This document shows positions 8,000 to 16,124 of a stretch of DNA of 40,879 nucleotides, piece after piece. Each line of letters begins with the position of its first letter. Positions within the stretch are counted from its first letter, which is position 1. A program made the translations under genes and the position numbers. The notes below the pieces were generated by a model that was given only the letters and a program-made list of their open reading frames with translations, searched no databases and was not told the DNA's origin. Source of the DNA: an uncultured Oscillospiraceae bacterium (lineage in GTDB: Bacteria; Bacillota; Clostridia; Oscillospirales; Oscillospiraceae). The DNA is taken from the NCBI GenBank assembly GCA_947631865.1, contig CANRNF010000021.1, positions 1 to 40,879 of the forward strand. The letters run 5' to 3'.

Positions 8000-9508
8000 A
8001 TGTATTCACGCATCCGTTCCCTTGGCATCAAAGGAATAGGGGGCTACGAGGTGGAGCTGGAGGTGTCCATCTCCTCCGGCCTGCCCCGGCTGGACATGGT
8101 GGGCCTGCCCGACGCCGCCGTGAAGGAGGCCGCCGACCGGGTCCGGGCGGCGGTGAAGCACAACGGCTGGGACTTTCCCGTGAGCCGCATCACGGTGAAC
8201 CTGGCCCCGGCGGACACGAAAAAGGCCGGCACGGTCTATGACCTGCCGGTGCTGCTGGGCATCCTCACCGCCTCGGGGCAGGTGAGGCCGCCCCAGGCGG
8301 ACGATATGTTTTTCGGCGAGCTGTCCCTGACGGGGCAGCTCCGGCCCGTTTCCGGGGCGCTGCCCATGGCCCTGGCCGCGGAGGCGGCGGGGGCAAAGCG
8401 GCTGTTCGTGCCAAAGGACAACGCCGCGGAGGCGGCCTTCGCCCAGGGGCTGGAGGTATATCCCGTGGAGGATGTGCGCCAGCTGGCCGCGTTTCTCGCC
8501 GGGGAGGGGACACTGGAGCCCGCCGCCCCCGGCGTCATCGACCCGGGCGCATCCCCCGTGCCCGACTTTTTTGAGGTGAAGGGCCAGGAGAACGTGAAGC
8601 GGGCTTTAGAGGTGGCCGCCGCCGGCGGCCACAACGTGCTCATGGTGGGCCCGCCGGGGGCGGGCAAAAGCATGCTGGCCAAGCGCCTGCCCGGCATCCT
8701 GCCGGACATGAGCCGGGCGGAGGCCCTGCGCACCACGGCTATCTGGTCCGTGGCGGGGCTCACTACCGCGGCGGACCCCATCGTGAGCCGCCGTCCCTTT
8801 CGGGCCCCCAACCAGACCGCCTCCCGCCAGGCCCTGGCCGGGGGCGCGGACCTAAAGCCCGGGGAGATGAGCCTGGCCCACAACGGGGTGCTCTTTCTGG
8901 ACGAGCTTCCCGAGTTCCACCGGGACGTGCTGGATCTGCTGCGCCAGCCGTTGGAGGACGGGGAGATCACCGTCTCCCGGGCCAGCGGCTCCGTCACCTA
9001 CCCCAGCCGGTTCATGCTGGTGTGCGCCATGAACCCCTGCCGCTGCGGCTGGTACGGCCACCCCTCCGGCCGGTGCCGGTGTACGCAAAAGTCCGTGGCG
9101 GAGTACCGGGCCAAGATATCCGGCCCGCTTCTGGATCGCATCGACATCACCGTGGAGGTCCCTGCCATGGCCTTCGAGGAGCTGGAGGCCCGGCCCAATG
9201 GGGAGCCCTCCGCCGCCATCAAGGGGCGGGTGGATAAAGCGAGGACTGCCCAGCGGGAGCGCTTCGCTGGCTCGGAGACCGAGTCCAACGCCCGGATGAG
9301 CCCGGCGGAGATGGAGCGTTTCTGCTCTCTGGACGAGGCCGGTTCGGCTCTCATGAAGAGCGCCTATGAGGCCCTGGGCCTCACGGGCCGGAGCTATGAC
9401 CGGACGCTGCGGGTGGCCCGGACCATCGCGGACCTGGACGGCAGCGGGACCATCCTGCCCAAGCATCTGGCCGAGGCCATCCAGTATAGAACATTCCAAC
9501 TGAAATGA
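8000..9508 (+). CDS. comM: ComM/YifB-family Mg-chelatase-like AAA+ ATPase
   Basis: Cytoplasmic AAA+ helicase-like protein; in naturally transformable bacteria ComM drives branch migration during integration of donor DNA. 502 residues in the usual order: N-terminal ChlI-like domain with SGLPRLDMVGLPDAAV (about 26-41), Walker A GPPGAGKS (about 217-224), Walker B VLFLDE (about 297-302), a four-cysteine cluster around CAMNPCRCGWYG (about 344), and the C-terminal lid ending in EAIQYR. GAGGTG is 7 bases before the ATG. thiI starts 10 bases after the stop. No other competence gene is in view, so the transformation role is by family only. Confidence 0.95.
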   Translation: MYSRIRSLGIKGIGGYEVELEVSISSGLPRLDMVGLPDAAVKEAADRVRAAVKHNGWDFPVSRITVNLAPADTKKAGTVYDLPVLLGILTASGQVRPPQADDMFFGELSLTGQLRPVSGALPMALAAEAAGAKRLFVPKDNAAEAAFAQGLEVYPVEDVRQLAAFLAGEGTLEPAAPGVIDPGASPVPDFFEVKGQENVKRALEVAAAGGHNVLMVGPPGAGKSMLAKRLPGILPDMSRAEALRTTAIWSVAGLTTAADPIVSRRPFRAPNQTASRQALAGGADLKPGEMSLAHNGVLFLDELPEFHRDVLDLLRQPLEDGEITVSRASGSVTYPSRFMLVCAMNPCRCGWYGHPSGRCRCTQKSVAEYRAKISGPLLDRIDITVEVPAMAFEELEARPNGEPSAAIKGRVDKARTAQRERFAGSETESNARMSPAEMERFCSLDEAGSALMKSAYEALGLTGRSYDRTLRVARTIADLDGSGTILPKHLAEAIQYRTFQLK

Positions 9509-9518
9509 GAGCGTACCT

Positions 9519-10691
9519 ATGACCGATATGATACTCCTGAAGGAGGGCGAGGTGGTCCTCAAAGGGCTGAACAAGCGCTCCTTCGAGCAGAAGCTCACAT
9601 CCAACCTGCGCCGGCGCATCAAACGCTTCGGCCCCTTCACCGTGACGGCCAACCAGTCCGTCATCTACGTGGAGCCCCAGAGCGAGGACTGCGACGTGGA
9701 CGGGGCCTTCGAGACGCTGCAGAAGGTGTTCGGCATCATGACCCTGACCCGGGCCGCCGCCTGCGAGAAGGACCCGGAGGCCATCGCGAAAAAGGCCGCC
9801 GCGTACCTGCACGATGAGCTTTCCGCCGCAAAGACCTTCAAGGTGGAGTCCCGCCGGGGGGACAAATCGTTCCCTATGACCAGCGTGCAGCTGAGCCAGT
9901 ACGTGGGCGGGGCGCTGGACGACGCCTTCCCGAACCTCACCGCCGACATGCACGACCCGGAGCTCACCGTCCACCTGGAAGTCCGGGACCGGGCCGCCTA
10001 CATCCACGGCGCGCCGGTGCCCGGGGCGGGGGGCCTGCCCGTGGGAACGGCCGGGGCGGCTGTGAGCCTTCTCTCCGGCGGCATCGACAGTCCCGTGTCC
10101 ACTTGGATGATGGCCAAGCGGGGCATGCGCATCCTGCCGGTGCACTTTTTCTCCTTCCCCTACACCTCGGAGCTGGCCAAGCAGAAGGTGCTGGACCTGG
10201 CGAAGATATTGGTGCCCTGGTGCGGGCGGATGACGGTGCAGGTGGTGCCCTTCACCCACATCCAGGAGGAGATCCGGGCAAAGTGCCCCGAGGACTACTT
10301 CACCATCATCATGCGGCGCATGATGATGCGTATCGCCTCCGCCATCGCTGAGAAAGACCGGTGCGGCGCCATCATCACGGGGGAGAGCCTGGGCCAGGTG
10401 GCCAGCCAGACCATGGAGGCCATGGCCGCCACGGAGGACTGCGCCGGCGTGCCCGTGCTGCGTCCCCTGGTGGGCATGGATAAGAAGGAGGTCATCGCCG
10501 TCGCCCGGCATATCGGCACCTTCGACACGTCCATCCTGCCCTATGAGGACTGCTGCACCGTGTTCACCCCCCGCCATCCCTGCACCCACCCCAAGCTCCG
10601 GAAGGTCCGGGAGGCGGAAGCCGGCCTGGACGTGGAGCCCCTGGTGGCCGAGGCCCTGGCGGGTATCGAATATGTGAAGATAGGATATTGA
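9519..10691 (+). CDS. thiI: tRNA 4-thiouridine synthetase ThiI
   Basis: Sulfurtransferase that adenylates and thiolates U8 of tRNA and, in some bacteria, feeds sulfur to thiamine thiazole. 390 residues: N-terminal ferredoxin-like/THUMP region (about 1-165), then the PP-loop ATP pyrophosphatase domain with SGGIDSP (about 187-193) and the conserved DCCTVFTPRHP segment near 347, which carries the conserved cysteine pair. The C-terminal rhodanese domain of the E. coli protein is absent, as in most Gram-positive ThiI, which instead use a dedicated cysteine desulfurase; none is visible nearby. The next gene begins 1 base after the stop. Confidence 0.96.
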   Translation: MTDMILLKEGEVVLKGLNKRSFEQKLTSNLRRRIKRFGPFTVTANQSVIYVEPQSEDCDVDGAFETLQKVFGIMTLTRAAACEKDPEAIAKKAAAYLHDELSAAKTFKVESRRGDKSFPMTSVQLSQYVGGALDDAFPNLTADMHDPELTVHLEVRDRAAYIHGAPVPGAGGLPVGTAGAAVSLLSGGIDSPVSTWMMAKRGMRILPVHFFSFPYTSELAKQKVLDLAKILVPWCGRMTVQVVPFTHIQEEIRAKCPEDYFTIIMRRMMMRIASAIAEKDRCGAIITGESLGQVASQTMEAMAATEDCAGVPVLRPLVGMDKKEVIAVARHIGTFDTSILPYEDCCTVFTPRHPCTHPKLRKVREAEAGLDVEPLVAEALAGIEYVKIGY

Positions 10692-10692
10692 T

Positions 10693-11934
10693 ATGATCGA
10701 GAATTTTGACGCCAAGCTGAAGGAATACGCCCACCTGCTGGTGGAGATCGGCGTGAATGTTCAGCCCGGGCAGACGGTGCGCCTGCGGCCCGAGGTATCC
10801 TGCGCGGGCCTGGCCCGGATGTGCGTGGAGGCCTGTTATGACCGGGGCGCCCGGGAGGTGGTCCTGGAGTGGGACGACGATTTCGTCCTCCGGCAGAAAT
10901 TCCTCCGGGGGGCAGAGGACATCTTCGGGGACTTCCCCGCCTACGAGAAAGCCCGGTTTGACTGGTATCTGGAACAGGGTGCGGTGGACCTCTCTATCCT
11001 TGGTTCCGACCCGGAGCTTTTGAAAGGCGTGGACCCCGCCAGGATGCAGGCATACCGCCGGGCGGCGGGAAATGCCGTCCGGGCGTATTCCGACGCCCTG
11101 GACGCCAATAAATTCCAGTGGTCCGTCGCCGCCCACCCCGTCCCCAGCTGGGCGAAGAAGGTCTTCCCGGACCTGACCGAGGCAGAGGCTATGGACGCGC
11201 TGTGGGAGGCCATCTTTTCGGTGTGCCGGATAGATGGGGACGGAAAGGCCATCCAGCGCTGGCGGGAGCATATCGACGCCACCGCCCGCCGGTGCGAAAA
11301 ACTGAATGGCTATAACTTCAGGAGCCTGCACTACACCAATTCCCTGGGCACAGACCTGACCGTGCAGCTGCCGGAAAACCACGTCTGGGCCGGCGGCAGC
11401 GAAAAGACCGACGCAGGCGTTGAGTTCGTGCCCAACATGCCCACGGAGGAGATCTTCACCGCCCCGAAGTGGGACGGGGTGGACGGCCGGGTATACGCGG
11501 CCATGCCCCTGGCCCTGGATGGGAACCTGGTGAAGGACTTCTATCTGGACTTTGAGGGCGGGCGCATCGTGGACGTGCACGCGGAGCAGGGGGAGGAAGT
11601 CCTGCGCCATTCCATCGACGTGGACGAGGGCTCCCGCTATCTGGGCGAGGCCGCCCTGGTGCCCTTTGACAGCCCCATCCGCAATAAGGGGATACTCTTT
11701 TACGAGACCCTCTTCGACGAGAACGCCTCCTGCCACTTTGCCTTCGGCTCGGCCTATCCCACCTGCGTGAAGGGCGGGGCGGACATGACGGAGGCGCAGC
11801 AGAAGGCGGCGGGCCTCAACCAGTCCATCAACCATGTGGACTTCATGGTGGGCACGGCGGACCTGTCCATCGTGGGCACCACCCACGACGGGAAGGAAGT
11901 GCCGGTGTTCGTGGATGGAAACTTCGCGTTCTAA
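10693..11934 (+). CDS. M29-family metallo-aminopeptidase
   Basis: Cytoplasmic leucyl/broad-specificity aminopeptidase of peptidase family M29 (AmpS/PepS/aminopeptidase T). 413 residues, the typical size. The expected two-metal ligand motifs appear in order: NMPTEEIFTAP (Glu, about 252), GEAALVPFDSP (Glu, about 319), a His in SCHFAFG (about 345) and NHVDFMVG (His and Asp, about 378-380). It starts one base after the thiI stop, so it is translationally linked to comM-thiI. The gene ends just before repeat copy A. Confidence 0.94.
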   Translation: MIENFDAKLKEYAHLLVEIGVNVQPGQTVRLRPEVSCAGLARMCVEACYDRGAREVVLEWDDDFVLRQKFLRGAEDIFGDFPAYEKARFDWYLEQGAVDLSILGSDPELLKGVDPARMQAYRRAAGNAVRAYSDALDANKFQWSVAAHPVPSWAKKVFPDLTEAEAMDALWEAIFSVCRIDGDGKAIQRWREHIDATARRCEKLNGYNFRSLHYTNSLGTDLTVQLPENHVWAGGSEKTDAGVEFVPNMPTEEIFTAPKWDGVDGRVYAAMPLALDGNLVKDFYLDFEGGRIVDVHAEQGEEVLRHSIDVDEGSRYLGEAALVPFDSPIRNKGILFYETLFDENASCHFAFGSAYPTCVKGGADMTEAQQKAAGLNQSINHVDFMVGTADLSIVGTTHDGKEVPVFVDGNFAF

Positions 11935-11935
11935 T

Positions 11936-12060
11936 GCGTTAGGCAAAGGCGCTTCCTGCGTCGACAGTGGCCCTCGCGAACGGTTTCGCTTCGCTCAACA
12001 ATGTTCGTCCGAGGGACACTATCTCCTTGAAGCGCCGTCGGCATGCGCTCTACCCGACGT
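11936..12060 (+). repeat. Covarying hairpin repeat, copy A
   Basis: One of three copies of a long stem-loop (others at 35607-35727 inverted and 38311-38437). Outer stem GGCGCTTC (11948-11955) pairs with GAAGCGCC. Inner stem AGTG-CCCTCG pairs with CGAGGG-CACT. A loop of about 30 bases, reading roughly GAACGGTTTCGCTTCGCTC and onward, is almost identical in all copies. Starts 1 base after the aminopeptidase stop. Short open frames across it are artefacts of the repeat. Confidence 0.85.
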
Positions 12061-12070
12061 GCGGCGGGAA

Positions 12071-12135
12071 CCGGCAGTGTCACGGGACCGCGGTTGACGA
12101 GCGAAGCGAGCCTTAGCGGACCGGGATACTGTCGG
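12071..12135 (+). repeat. Second long imperfect hairpin beside repeat copy A
   Basis: The arm at 12071-12091 (starting CCGGCAGTGTCACGGG) pairs with the arm at 12116-12135 as an imperfect stem of about 20 pairs, with two G-U pairs, two mismatches and one bulge. The loop contains GACGAGCGAAGCGAG, which resembles the loop at 38545-38560. No T-run follows, so I do not call it a terminator. Confidence 0.5.
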
Positions 12136-12181
12136 GCCAGGCCGCACTACGCCATCCTTCTTTAGAGAGGTAATGTACATT

Positions 12182-13453
12182 ATGAACTGTGAGATATTGG
12201 CCGTGGGGACGGAGCTGCTGCTGGGCAACACGGTGAACACCAACGCGGCGGACCTGTCCGGGCTGCTGTCCGGCCTGGGTATCAACGTGTTCTGGCACAC
12301 GGTGGTGGGGGACAACCCCAAGCGCCTGGCCGAGGCGGTGGCCATTGCCCGGAGCCGGGCAGACCTCATCATCACCACCGGCGGCCTGGGACCCACCTAC
12401 GACGACCTGACCAAGAACGTGCTGGCGGAGAGCTTCGGCCGGAAGTTGGAGCTGCACCCCGAGGAGGCGGCCTTTTTAAAAGAGTGGTTCGCCCGCAACG
12501 CCACCAGCAAATATACCGACAACAACCTCCAGCAGGCGTATCTGCCCGAGAGGTGCACGGTGTTCCACAACGACTGGGGCACCGCCCCGGGCTGCGCCTT
12601 TGAGGAAGGCGGGGTCCACGTGATCATGCTCCCCGGCCCGCCCCGGGAGTGCCTCCCCATGTTCAAGGCCTGCGCGGTGCCTTATCTTAAGAAACTGTCC
12701 GGGGACGTGATATTCTCCCGGCAGATCATGGTGTTCGGCATGGGCGAGAGCGCCATCGAGAGCCTGTTCCGCACGGAGATGGAGCATATGGCCAACCCCA
12801 CTCTCGCCACCTACGCCAAGTTCGGCGAGGTCATGCTCCGGGTCACCGCCAAGGCCCCCACGGAGGCGGAAGCGGAGGCCATGTGTGAGCCCGTGGTGGA
12901 GAAGGTCCGCTCGGTGCTGGGGGACAAGGCCTACGCCGTGGATATCCCCAACATGGAGACGTTGAGTCTGAAACTGCTGACGGAGCGGGGGAAGACCTTC
13001 TCCGCGGCGGAGAGCCTCACCGGCGGGCTCATCGGGGAGCGGTTCACTGCCCTCGCCGGCGCCTCGGCGGTATACAAGGGCGGCGCGGTCACCTACTGCG
13101 ACGAGGTGAAGGCCGCCATGCTGGGCATCGACCCGGCGCTGATAGCGCAAAACGGCGCGGTGAGCTTTGCCACCGCCGCGGCTATGGCAAAAGGTGTGCG
13201 CCTCGCTGCCCACACGGATATAGGCCTCTCCGCCACGGGGCTGGCCGGTCCCGACGGGGACGGGGTCCACCCTGTGGGCACTGTGTTCGTGGGCCTGGCA
13301 GATGGAGAGAACGTCTGGGTCCGGGAGCTCCATCTGGGCACCGGCCGGGCGCGGGTGCGCCAGCTGGCCGCGAACCACGCCTTCGATATGCTCCGGCGAT
13401 ACCTGCAAAACCTCGACGTGGTGCCGGAGCAGTACGTTCCTGCCGGAAAATGA
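12182..13453 (+). CDS. cinA: CinA: competence/damage-inducible protein with nicotinamide-nucleotide amidase domain
   Basis: Two-domain cytoplasmic enzyme of pyridine-nucleotide recycling. The N-terminal MoaB/COG1058-like domain (about 1-170, ILAVGTELLLG at the start, ITTGGLGPTYDD near 60, LPGPPRE near 155) is associated with ADP-ribose pyrophosphatase activity. The C-terminal PncC domain (about 260-415, AESLTGG with the catalytic Ser, SATGLAGPDG) deamidates NMN to NaMN. An ATG at 12173 in frame lies only 2 bases from GAGAGG, so I chose 12182, giving the usual M-x-x-E-I-L-A-V-G start and 423 residues. The GT2 gene follows after 21 bases. CinA is also tied to competence in some Firmicutes. Confidence 0.95.
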   Translation: MNCEILAVGTELLLGNTVNTNAADLSGLLSGLGINVFWHTVVGDNPKRLAEAVAIARSRADLIITTGGLGPTYDDLTKNVLAESFGRKLELHPEEAAFLKEWFARNATSKYTDNNLQQAYLPERCTVFHNDWGTAPGCAFEEGGVHVIMLPGPPRECLPMFKACAVPYLKKLSGDVIFSRQIMVFGMGESAIESLFRTEMEHMANPTLATYAKFGEVMLRVTAKAPTEAEAEAMCEPVVEKVRSVLGDKAYAVDIPNMETLSLKLLTERGKTFSAAESLTGGLIGERFTALAGASAVYKGGAVTYCDEVKAAMLGIDPALIAQNGAVSFATAAAMAKGVRLAAHTDIGLSATGLAGPDGDGVHPVGTVFVGLADGENVWVRELHLGTGRARVRQLAANHAFDMLRRYLQNLDVVPEQYVPAGK

Positions 13454-13474
13454 CTGCCAAAGGAGGAAAACGCC

Positions 13475-14419
13475 ATGCGCCTTTCTCTCATCATACCATG
13501 CTATAACGAGCAGGAGGTCCTGCCCCTGTTCCACCGGAAGGCCACCCAGGTGCTGGAGAAGATGGGCTGCGAATATGAGCTGCTCTTTGTGGACGACGGG
13601 TCCAAGGACGGCACCCTGGCCCTCATGAAGGACCTGGCGGCCAAGGATCAGCATGTGAAATACCTGGCCCTTTCCCGGAACTTTGGGAAGGAGTCGGCCA
13701 TGTACGCGGGTCTGGTGAACGCCAGGGGCGACTATGTGGCCGTGATGGACGCGGACCTGCAGGACCCGCCCGAGCTGCTGCCGAAGATGGTGGAAAAGCT
13801 CCAGTCGGGGGAGTACGACTGCGTGGCGGCCCGGCGTGTCAGCCGGTCGGGAGAGCCCAAAATACGCAGCTTCTTCGCCAGAGGCTTTTACAAGCTGGTG
13901 AACCTCATCTCCGAGGCGGAGATCGTGGATGGGGCCCGGGACTTCCGGCTCATGAAGCGGGACATGGTCCGGGCCGTGGTGGCCATGGGAGAGTATAACC
14001 GCTTTTCCAAGGGCATCTTCAGCTGGGTGGGCTTCCGCACCGGCTGGGTGGAGTACCCAAACGTGGAGCGGGCCGCGGGGACCACGAAGTGGAGCTTCTG
14101 GGGCCTCGTGAAATACGCCATGGACGGCGTGGTCAGCTTTTCCCAGGCGCCCTTGAGCGCCATCGCCTGGTTCGGCCTCATCATGACGGCGGTGGCCGCG
14201 GTGATGCTGGTGTTCGTGGTGGTGCGAAAGCTCATCTTCGGCGACCCGGTGGCCGGCTGGGCCTCTACCATGAGCGTCATCATCTTCATCGGCGGGCTGC
14301 AGCTGTTCTGCCTGGGCATCATCGCCCAGTACCTGGCCAAGACCTATATGGAGTCCAAGCGCCGGCCCCACTACATCGTCTCCGAGACCAACGACCCGGA
14401 CGCGGAAAAAATACGCTGA
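13475..14419 (+). CDS. GtrB/DPM1-like membrane glycosyltransferase (GT2)
   Basis: Predicted polyprenyl-phosphate glycosyltransferase that charges undecaprenyl phosphate with a sugar on the cytoplasmic face. 314 residues: GT-A domain with SLIIPCYNEQ (4-13), VDDGSKDGT (about 40-48) and the metal site DADLQDPPE (about 90-98), followed by two C-terminal membrane helices (about 231-255 and 265-290). This layout is that of GtrB/YkcC/CsbB. AAAGGAGG stands 8 bases before the ATG. It is separated from the glycan island by a terminator and ohrR, but its product could supply the GT-C-like proteins encoded there. Sugar unknown. Confidence 0.9.
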   Translation: MRLSLIIPCYNEQEVLPLFHRKATQVLEKMGCEYELLFVDDGSKDGTLALMKDLAAKDQHVKYLALSRNFGKESAMYAGLVNARGDYVAVMDADLQDPPELLPKMVEKLQSGEYDCVAARRVSRSGEPKIRSFFARGFYKLVNLISEAEIVDGARDFRLMKRDMVRAVVAMGEYNRFSKGIFSWVGFRTGWVEYPNVERAAGTTKWSFWGLVKYAMDGVVSFSQAPLSAIAWFGLIMTAVAAVMLVFVVVRKLIFGDPVAGWASTMSVIIFIGGLQLFCLGIIAQYLAKTYMESKRRPHYIVSETNDPDAEKIR

Positions 14420-14477
14420 TAGGTAAAATACCGGTCGCGCTCCCGGCTGACGCCGCAACCGCGCGACATGGCAAAAC

Positions 14478-14508
14478 AAAACTGCCGCACATCTCGTGCG
14501 GCAGTTTT
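14478..14508. terminator. Bidirectional intrinsic terminator
   Basis: A perfect 13-bp stem, AAAACTGCCGCAC / GTGCGGCAGTTTT, with a 5-base loop. It has A/T runs on both sides and lies between the convergent GT2 gene and ohrR, so it can stop transcription from either direction. Confidence 0.9.
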
Positions 14509-14521
14509 ATTGCCAAGTATG

Positions 14522-14959
14522 TTACGCCTCGGTGCCCAAAAGCTTGTGGAGCAGGGTGTAGAGCTGGGTGACCTCGTCCTGGTCCAGATTGAGGCAGGAG
14601 GCCATCTGGGTGGGGACGTCCACGGCCTTGTCCTTCAGGGCCTCGCCCTTTTCCGTCAGGGAGACGATGAGGTTGCGCTCGTCGGTCTTGGACCGGGCCC
14701 GGACCACCAGGCCCTTCTCCTCCAGCTTTTTGAACAGGGGGGTGAGGGTGCCGGAGTCCAGATAAAGGAGCTGTCCCGCGTCCTTTACGGTGATGGAGCC
14801 GTGTTCCCACAGGACCATCATGGTGATGTACTGGGTGTAGGTCAGGTCCAGCTTCTCCAGGTAGGGGCTGTAGCGCTTTACCACCTCGCGGGAGGCAGCG
14901 TACAGGGGAAAGCAAAGCTGGTTGTCCAGCTTCAGGCATTCGTATTTGTTGTTTGGCAT
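14522..14959 (-). CDS. ohrR: OhrR-type MarR-family peroxide-sensing repressor
   Basis: Winged-helix DNA-binding repressor. OhrR proteins sense organic hydroperoxides or hypochlorite through one reactive cysteine. This 145-residue protein matches OhrR closely: KLDNQLCF near the N-terminus holds the reactive Cys (about residue 15), followed by LYAASREV, LTYTQYITMMVLWEH, and the recognition region LYLDSGTLTPL then the wing with DER. An upstream ATG at 15004 would put 15 extra residues in front, including the promoter -10 region, so I chose 14959, with AGGAG 11 bases upstream. No ohr peroxiredoxin-like gene is in the window; the neighbours are glycan genes, an unusual setting. Confidence 0.93.
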   Translation of the reverse strand: MPNNKYECLKLDNQLCFPLYAASREVVKRYSPYLEKLDLTYTQYITMMVLWEHGSITVKDAGQLLYLDSGTLTPLFKKLEEKGLVVRARSKTDERNLIVSLTEKGEALKDKAVDVPTQMASCLNLDQDEVTQLYTLLHKLLGTEA

Positions 14960-14992
14960 ATTGTTGGTGGCTCCTCTGTCTTTGTCCCGCCT

Positions 14993-15021
14993 ATGATAGC
15001 ACAATGTTACGCATTTTGCAA
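14993..15021 (-). promoter_or_regulatory. Promoter of ohrR
   Basis: On the - strand, TTGCAA (-35) is followed by 17 bases and TATCAT (-10), giving a start about 27-33 bases before the ohrR ATG. The -35 lies in a partly palindromic stretch (GCAAATACTTGTATGC on the + strand), which could be an autoregulatory OhrR site. The operator suggestion is inference. Confidence 0.75.
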
Positions 15022-15109
15022 ATACTTGTATGCGATTTTAAGGAATAAATAAAAGTTTTTCTTATATCCTTTCCCGGGGGAACACCGTGCCTGCCTGTCA
15101 GGCGGCTCC

Positions 15110-15138
15110 TTGACAGCTATTGCTATACAAATTATAAT
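15110..15138 (+). promoter_or_regulatory. Consensus sigma-70/A promoter of the + strand glycan unit
   Basis: TTGACA, 17 bases, TATAAT: an exact consensus match. Predicted start near 15145, so the leader before the GT2 ATG at 15174 is about 29 bases and the in-frame ATG at 15147 is too close to be translated. An inverted repeat GCCTG-CCTGT-CAGGC lies just upstream (about 15090-15104). It is divergent from the ohrR promoter, with about 90 bases between the two. Confidence 0.88.
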
Positions 15139-15173
15139 AATGAAGAATGAAGATCGGCCCTCGGAGGACAGGT

Positions 15174-16124
15174 ATGAGCGCTGCTCCCGCGGAAAAAATA
15201 ACCGTGATCATCCCGGTTTATAAGGTGGAGCCTTATCTGGACAAGTGCGTTCAAAGCGTGCTGAGGCAGACCTATGAGGATCTGGAGATCATCCTGGTGG
15301 ACGACGGCTCTCCCGACCGCTGCCCCGCCCTGTGCGACGGCTACGCCAGGGCCGACAGCCGGGTCCGGGTGGTGCACAAAGCCAACGGCGGCCTGTCCTC
15401 CGCCCGGAACGCGGGGATAGATATCGCGACCGGGAGATATATCGGCTTCGTGGACGCGGACGACCACATCCAGCCGGATATGTACGAAAAGCTCCTGGCT
15501 GCCCTGAAGGGAACAGGGGCGGATATGAGCATGTGCGACGTGGTGTACGCGGACACGGAAAATAACCTCCTCCAGGAGATACCGCCCATCCCCCGGGAGA
15601 CTCTGACAGCCCGCCAGGCCTATGAGCGGGCGGAGCTGGCCCCGGATTCCTGGCGGTATGTGGTGGCCTGGAACAAGCTCTACAAGCGGGAGCTGTTCTG
15701 CCAGGTGCGCTATGAGGAGGGGCGGCTGCATGAGGACGAGTTCATGGTCACGGCGCTGTTTCGTCTGTGTGAGCGTATCGCCGTGACGCCGGATACCTTC
15801 TACTGGGACGTGCGGCGGGCGGAGAGCATCATGACCTCTCCCGTCACCGTGCGGAAGCTGGACGCGGTGGACGCCTTTGTCCAGCGGTACGATTACTATA
15901 AGGCTCAGGGCTGGACGGCCCTGGCCAAAAACGTGCTGCGCCGGGCCTATGAGCTGGTGTGGTGTGTGATGGACGGGGTGGACGTGCCCGCCAACAAAAC
16001 CGCGGTAGCCGGCCGGGTCCGGTCTGTGGCGGGCCGGCAGCTGGCCCGGCTGGACCTGCGGGGCCTATGGCTGTGGCTGGGATATGTGCGCCGGGCGCAC
16101 AGGGCCGGGAGCGTGAGCCCATGA
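15174..16124 (+). CDS. GT2 family glycosyltransferase (EpsJ/CpsI-like)
   Basis: Cytoplasmic or membrane-associated enzyme transferring a sugar from a nucleotide donor to a lipid-linked glycan. 316 residues: GT-A fold with ITVIIPVYKVEPYL (9-22), VDDGSPD (about 42-48), NGGLSSARNAG and the metal site VDADDH (about 95-100); the rest is the variable acceptor half without membrane helices. The start at 15174 is supported by GGAGG 8 bases upstream and by the promoter position. It is the first gene of a four-gene unit and its stop overlaps the flippase start (ATGA). Donor and linkage cannot be told from sequence. Confidence 0.9.
   Translation: MSAAPAEKITVIIPVYKVEPYLDKCVQSVLRQTYEDLEIILVDDGSPDRCPALCDGYARADSRVRVVHKANGGLSSARNAGIDIATGRYIGFVDADDHIQPDMYEKLLAALKGTGADMSMCDVVYADTENNLLQEIPPIPRETLTARQAYERAELAPDSWRYVVAWNKLYKRELFCQVRYEEGRLHEDEFMVTALFRLCERIAVTPDTFYWDVRRAESIMTSPVTVRKLDAVDAFVQRYDYYKAQGWTALAKNVLRRAYELVWCVMDGVDVPANKTAVAGRVRSVAGRQLARLDLRGLWLWLGYVRRAHRAGSVSP

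Noticed and set aside
11834..12097. Open frame across repeat copy A, with similar peptides from 35547-35753 and 38306-38524
   Set aside because: The similarity between these peptides comes from the shared DNA repeat. They have no ribosome binding sites, run in differing frames relative to genes, and the base changes preserve stem pairing rather than the peptide.
11936..12181. Possible tRNA or attachment site
   Set aside because: No cloverleaf, no TTCGANTC arm and no CCA end; the structure is one long hairpin repeated elsewhere. No integrase is nearby.
15147..15173. Upstream in-frame ATG for the first GT2 gene
   Set aside because: It lies at the predicted transcription start of the consensus promoter and has no ribosome site; GGAGG serves the ATG at 15174.
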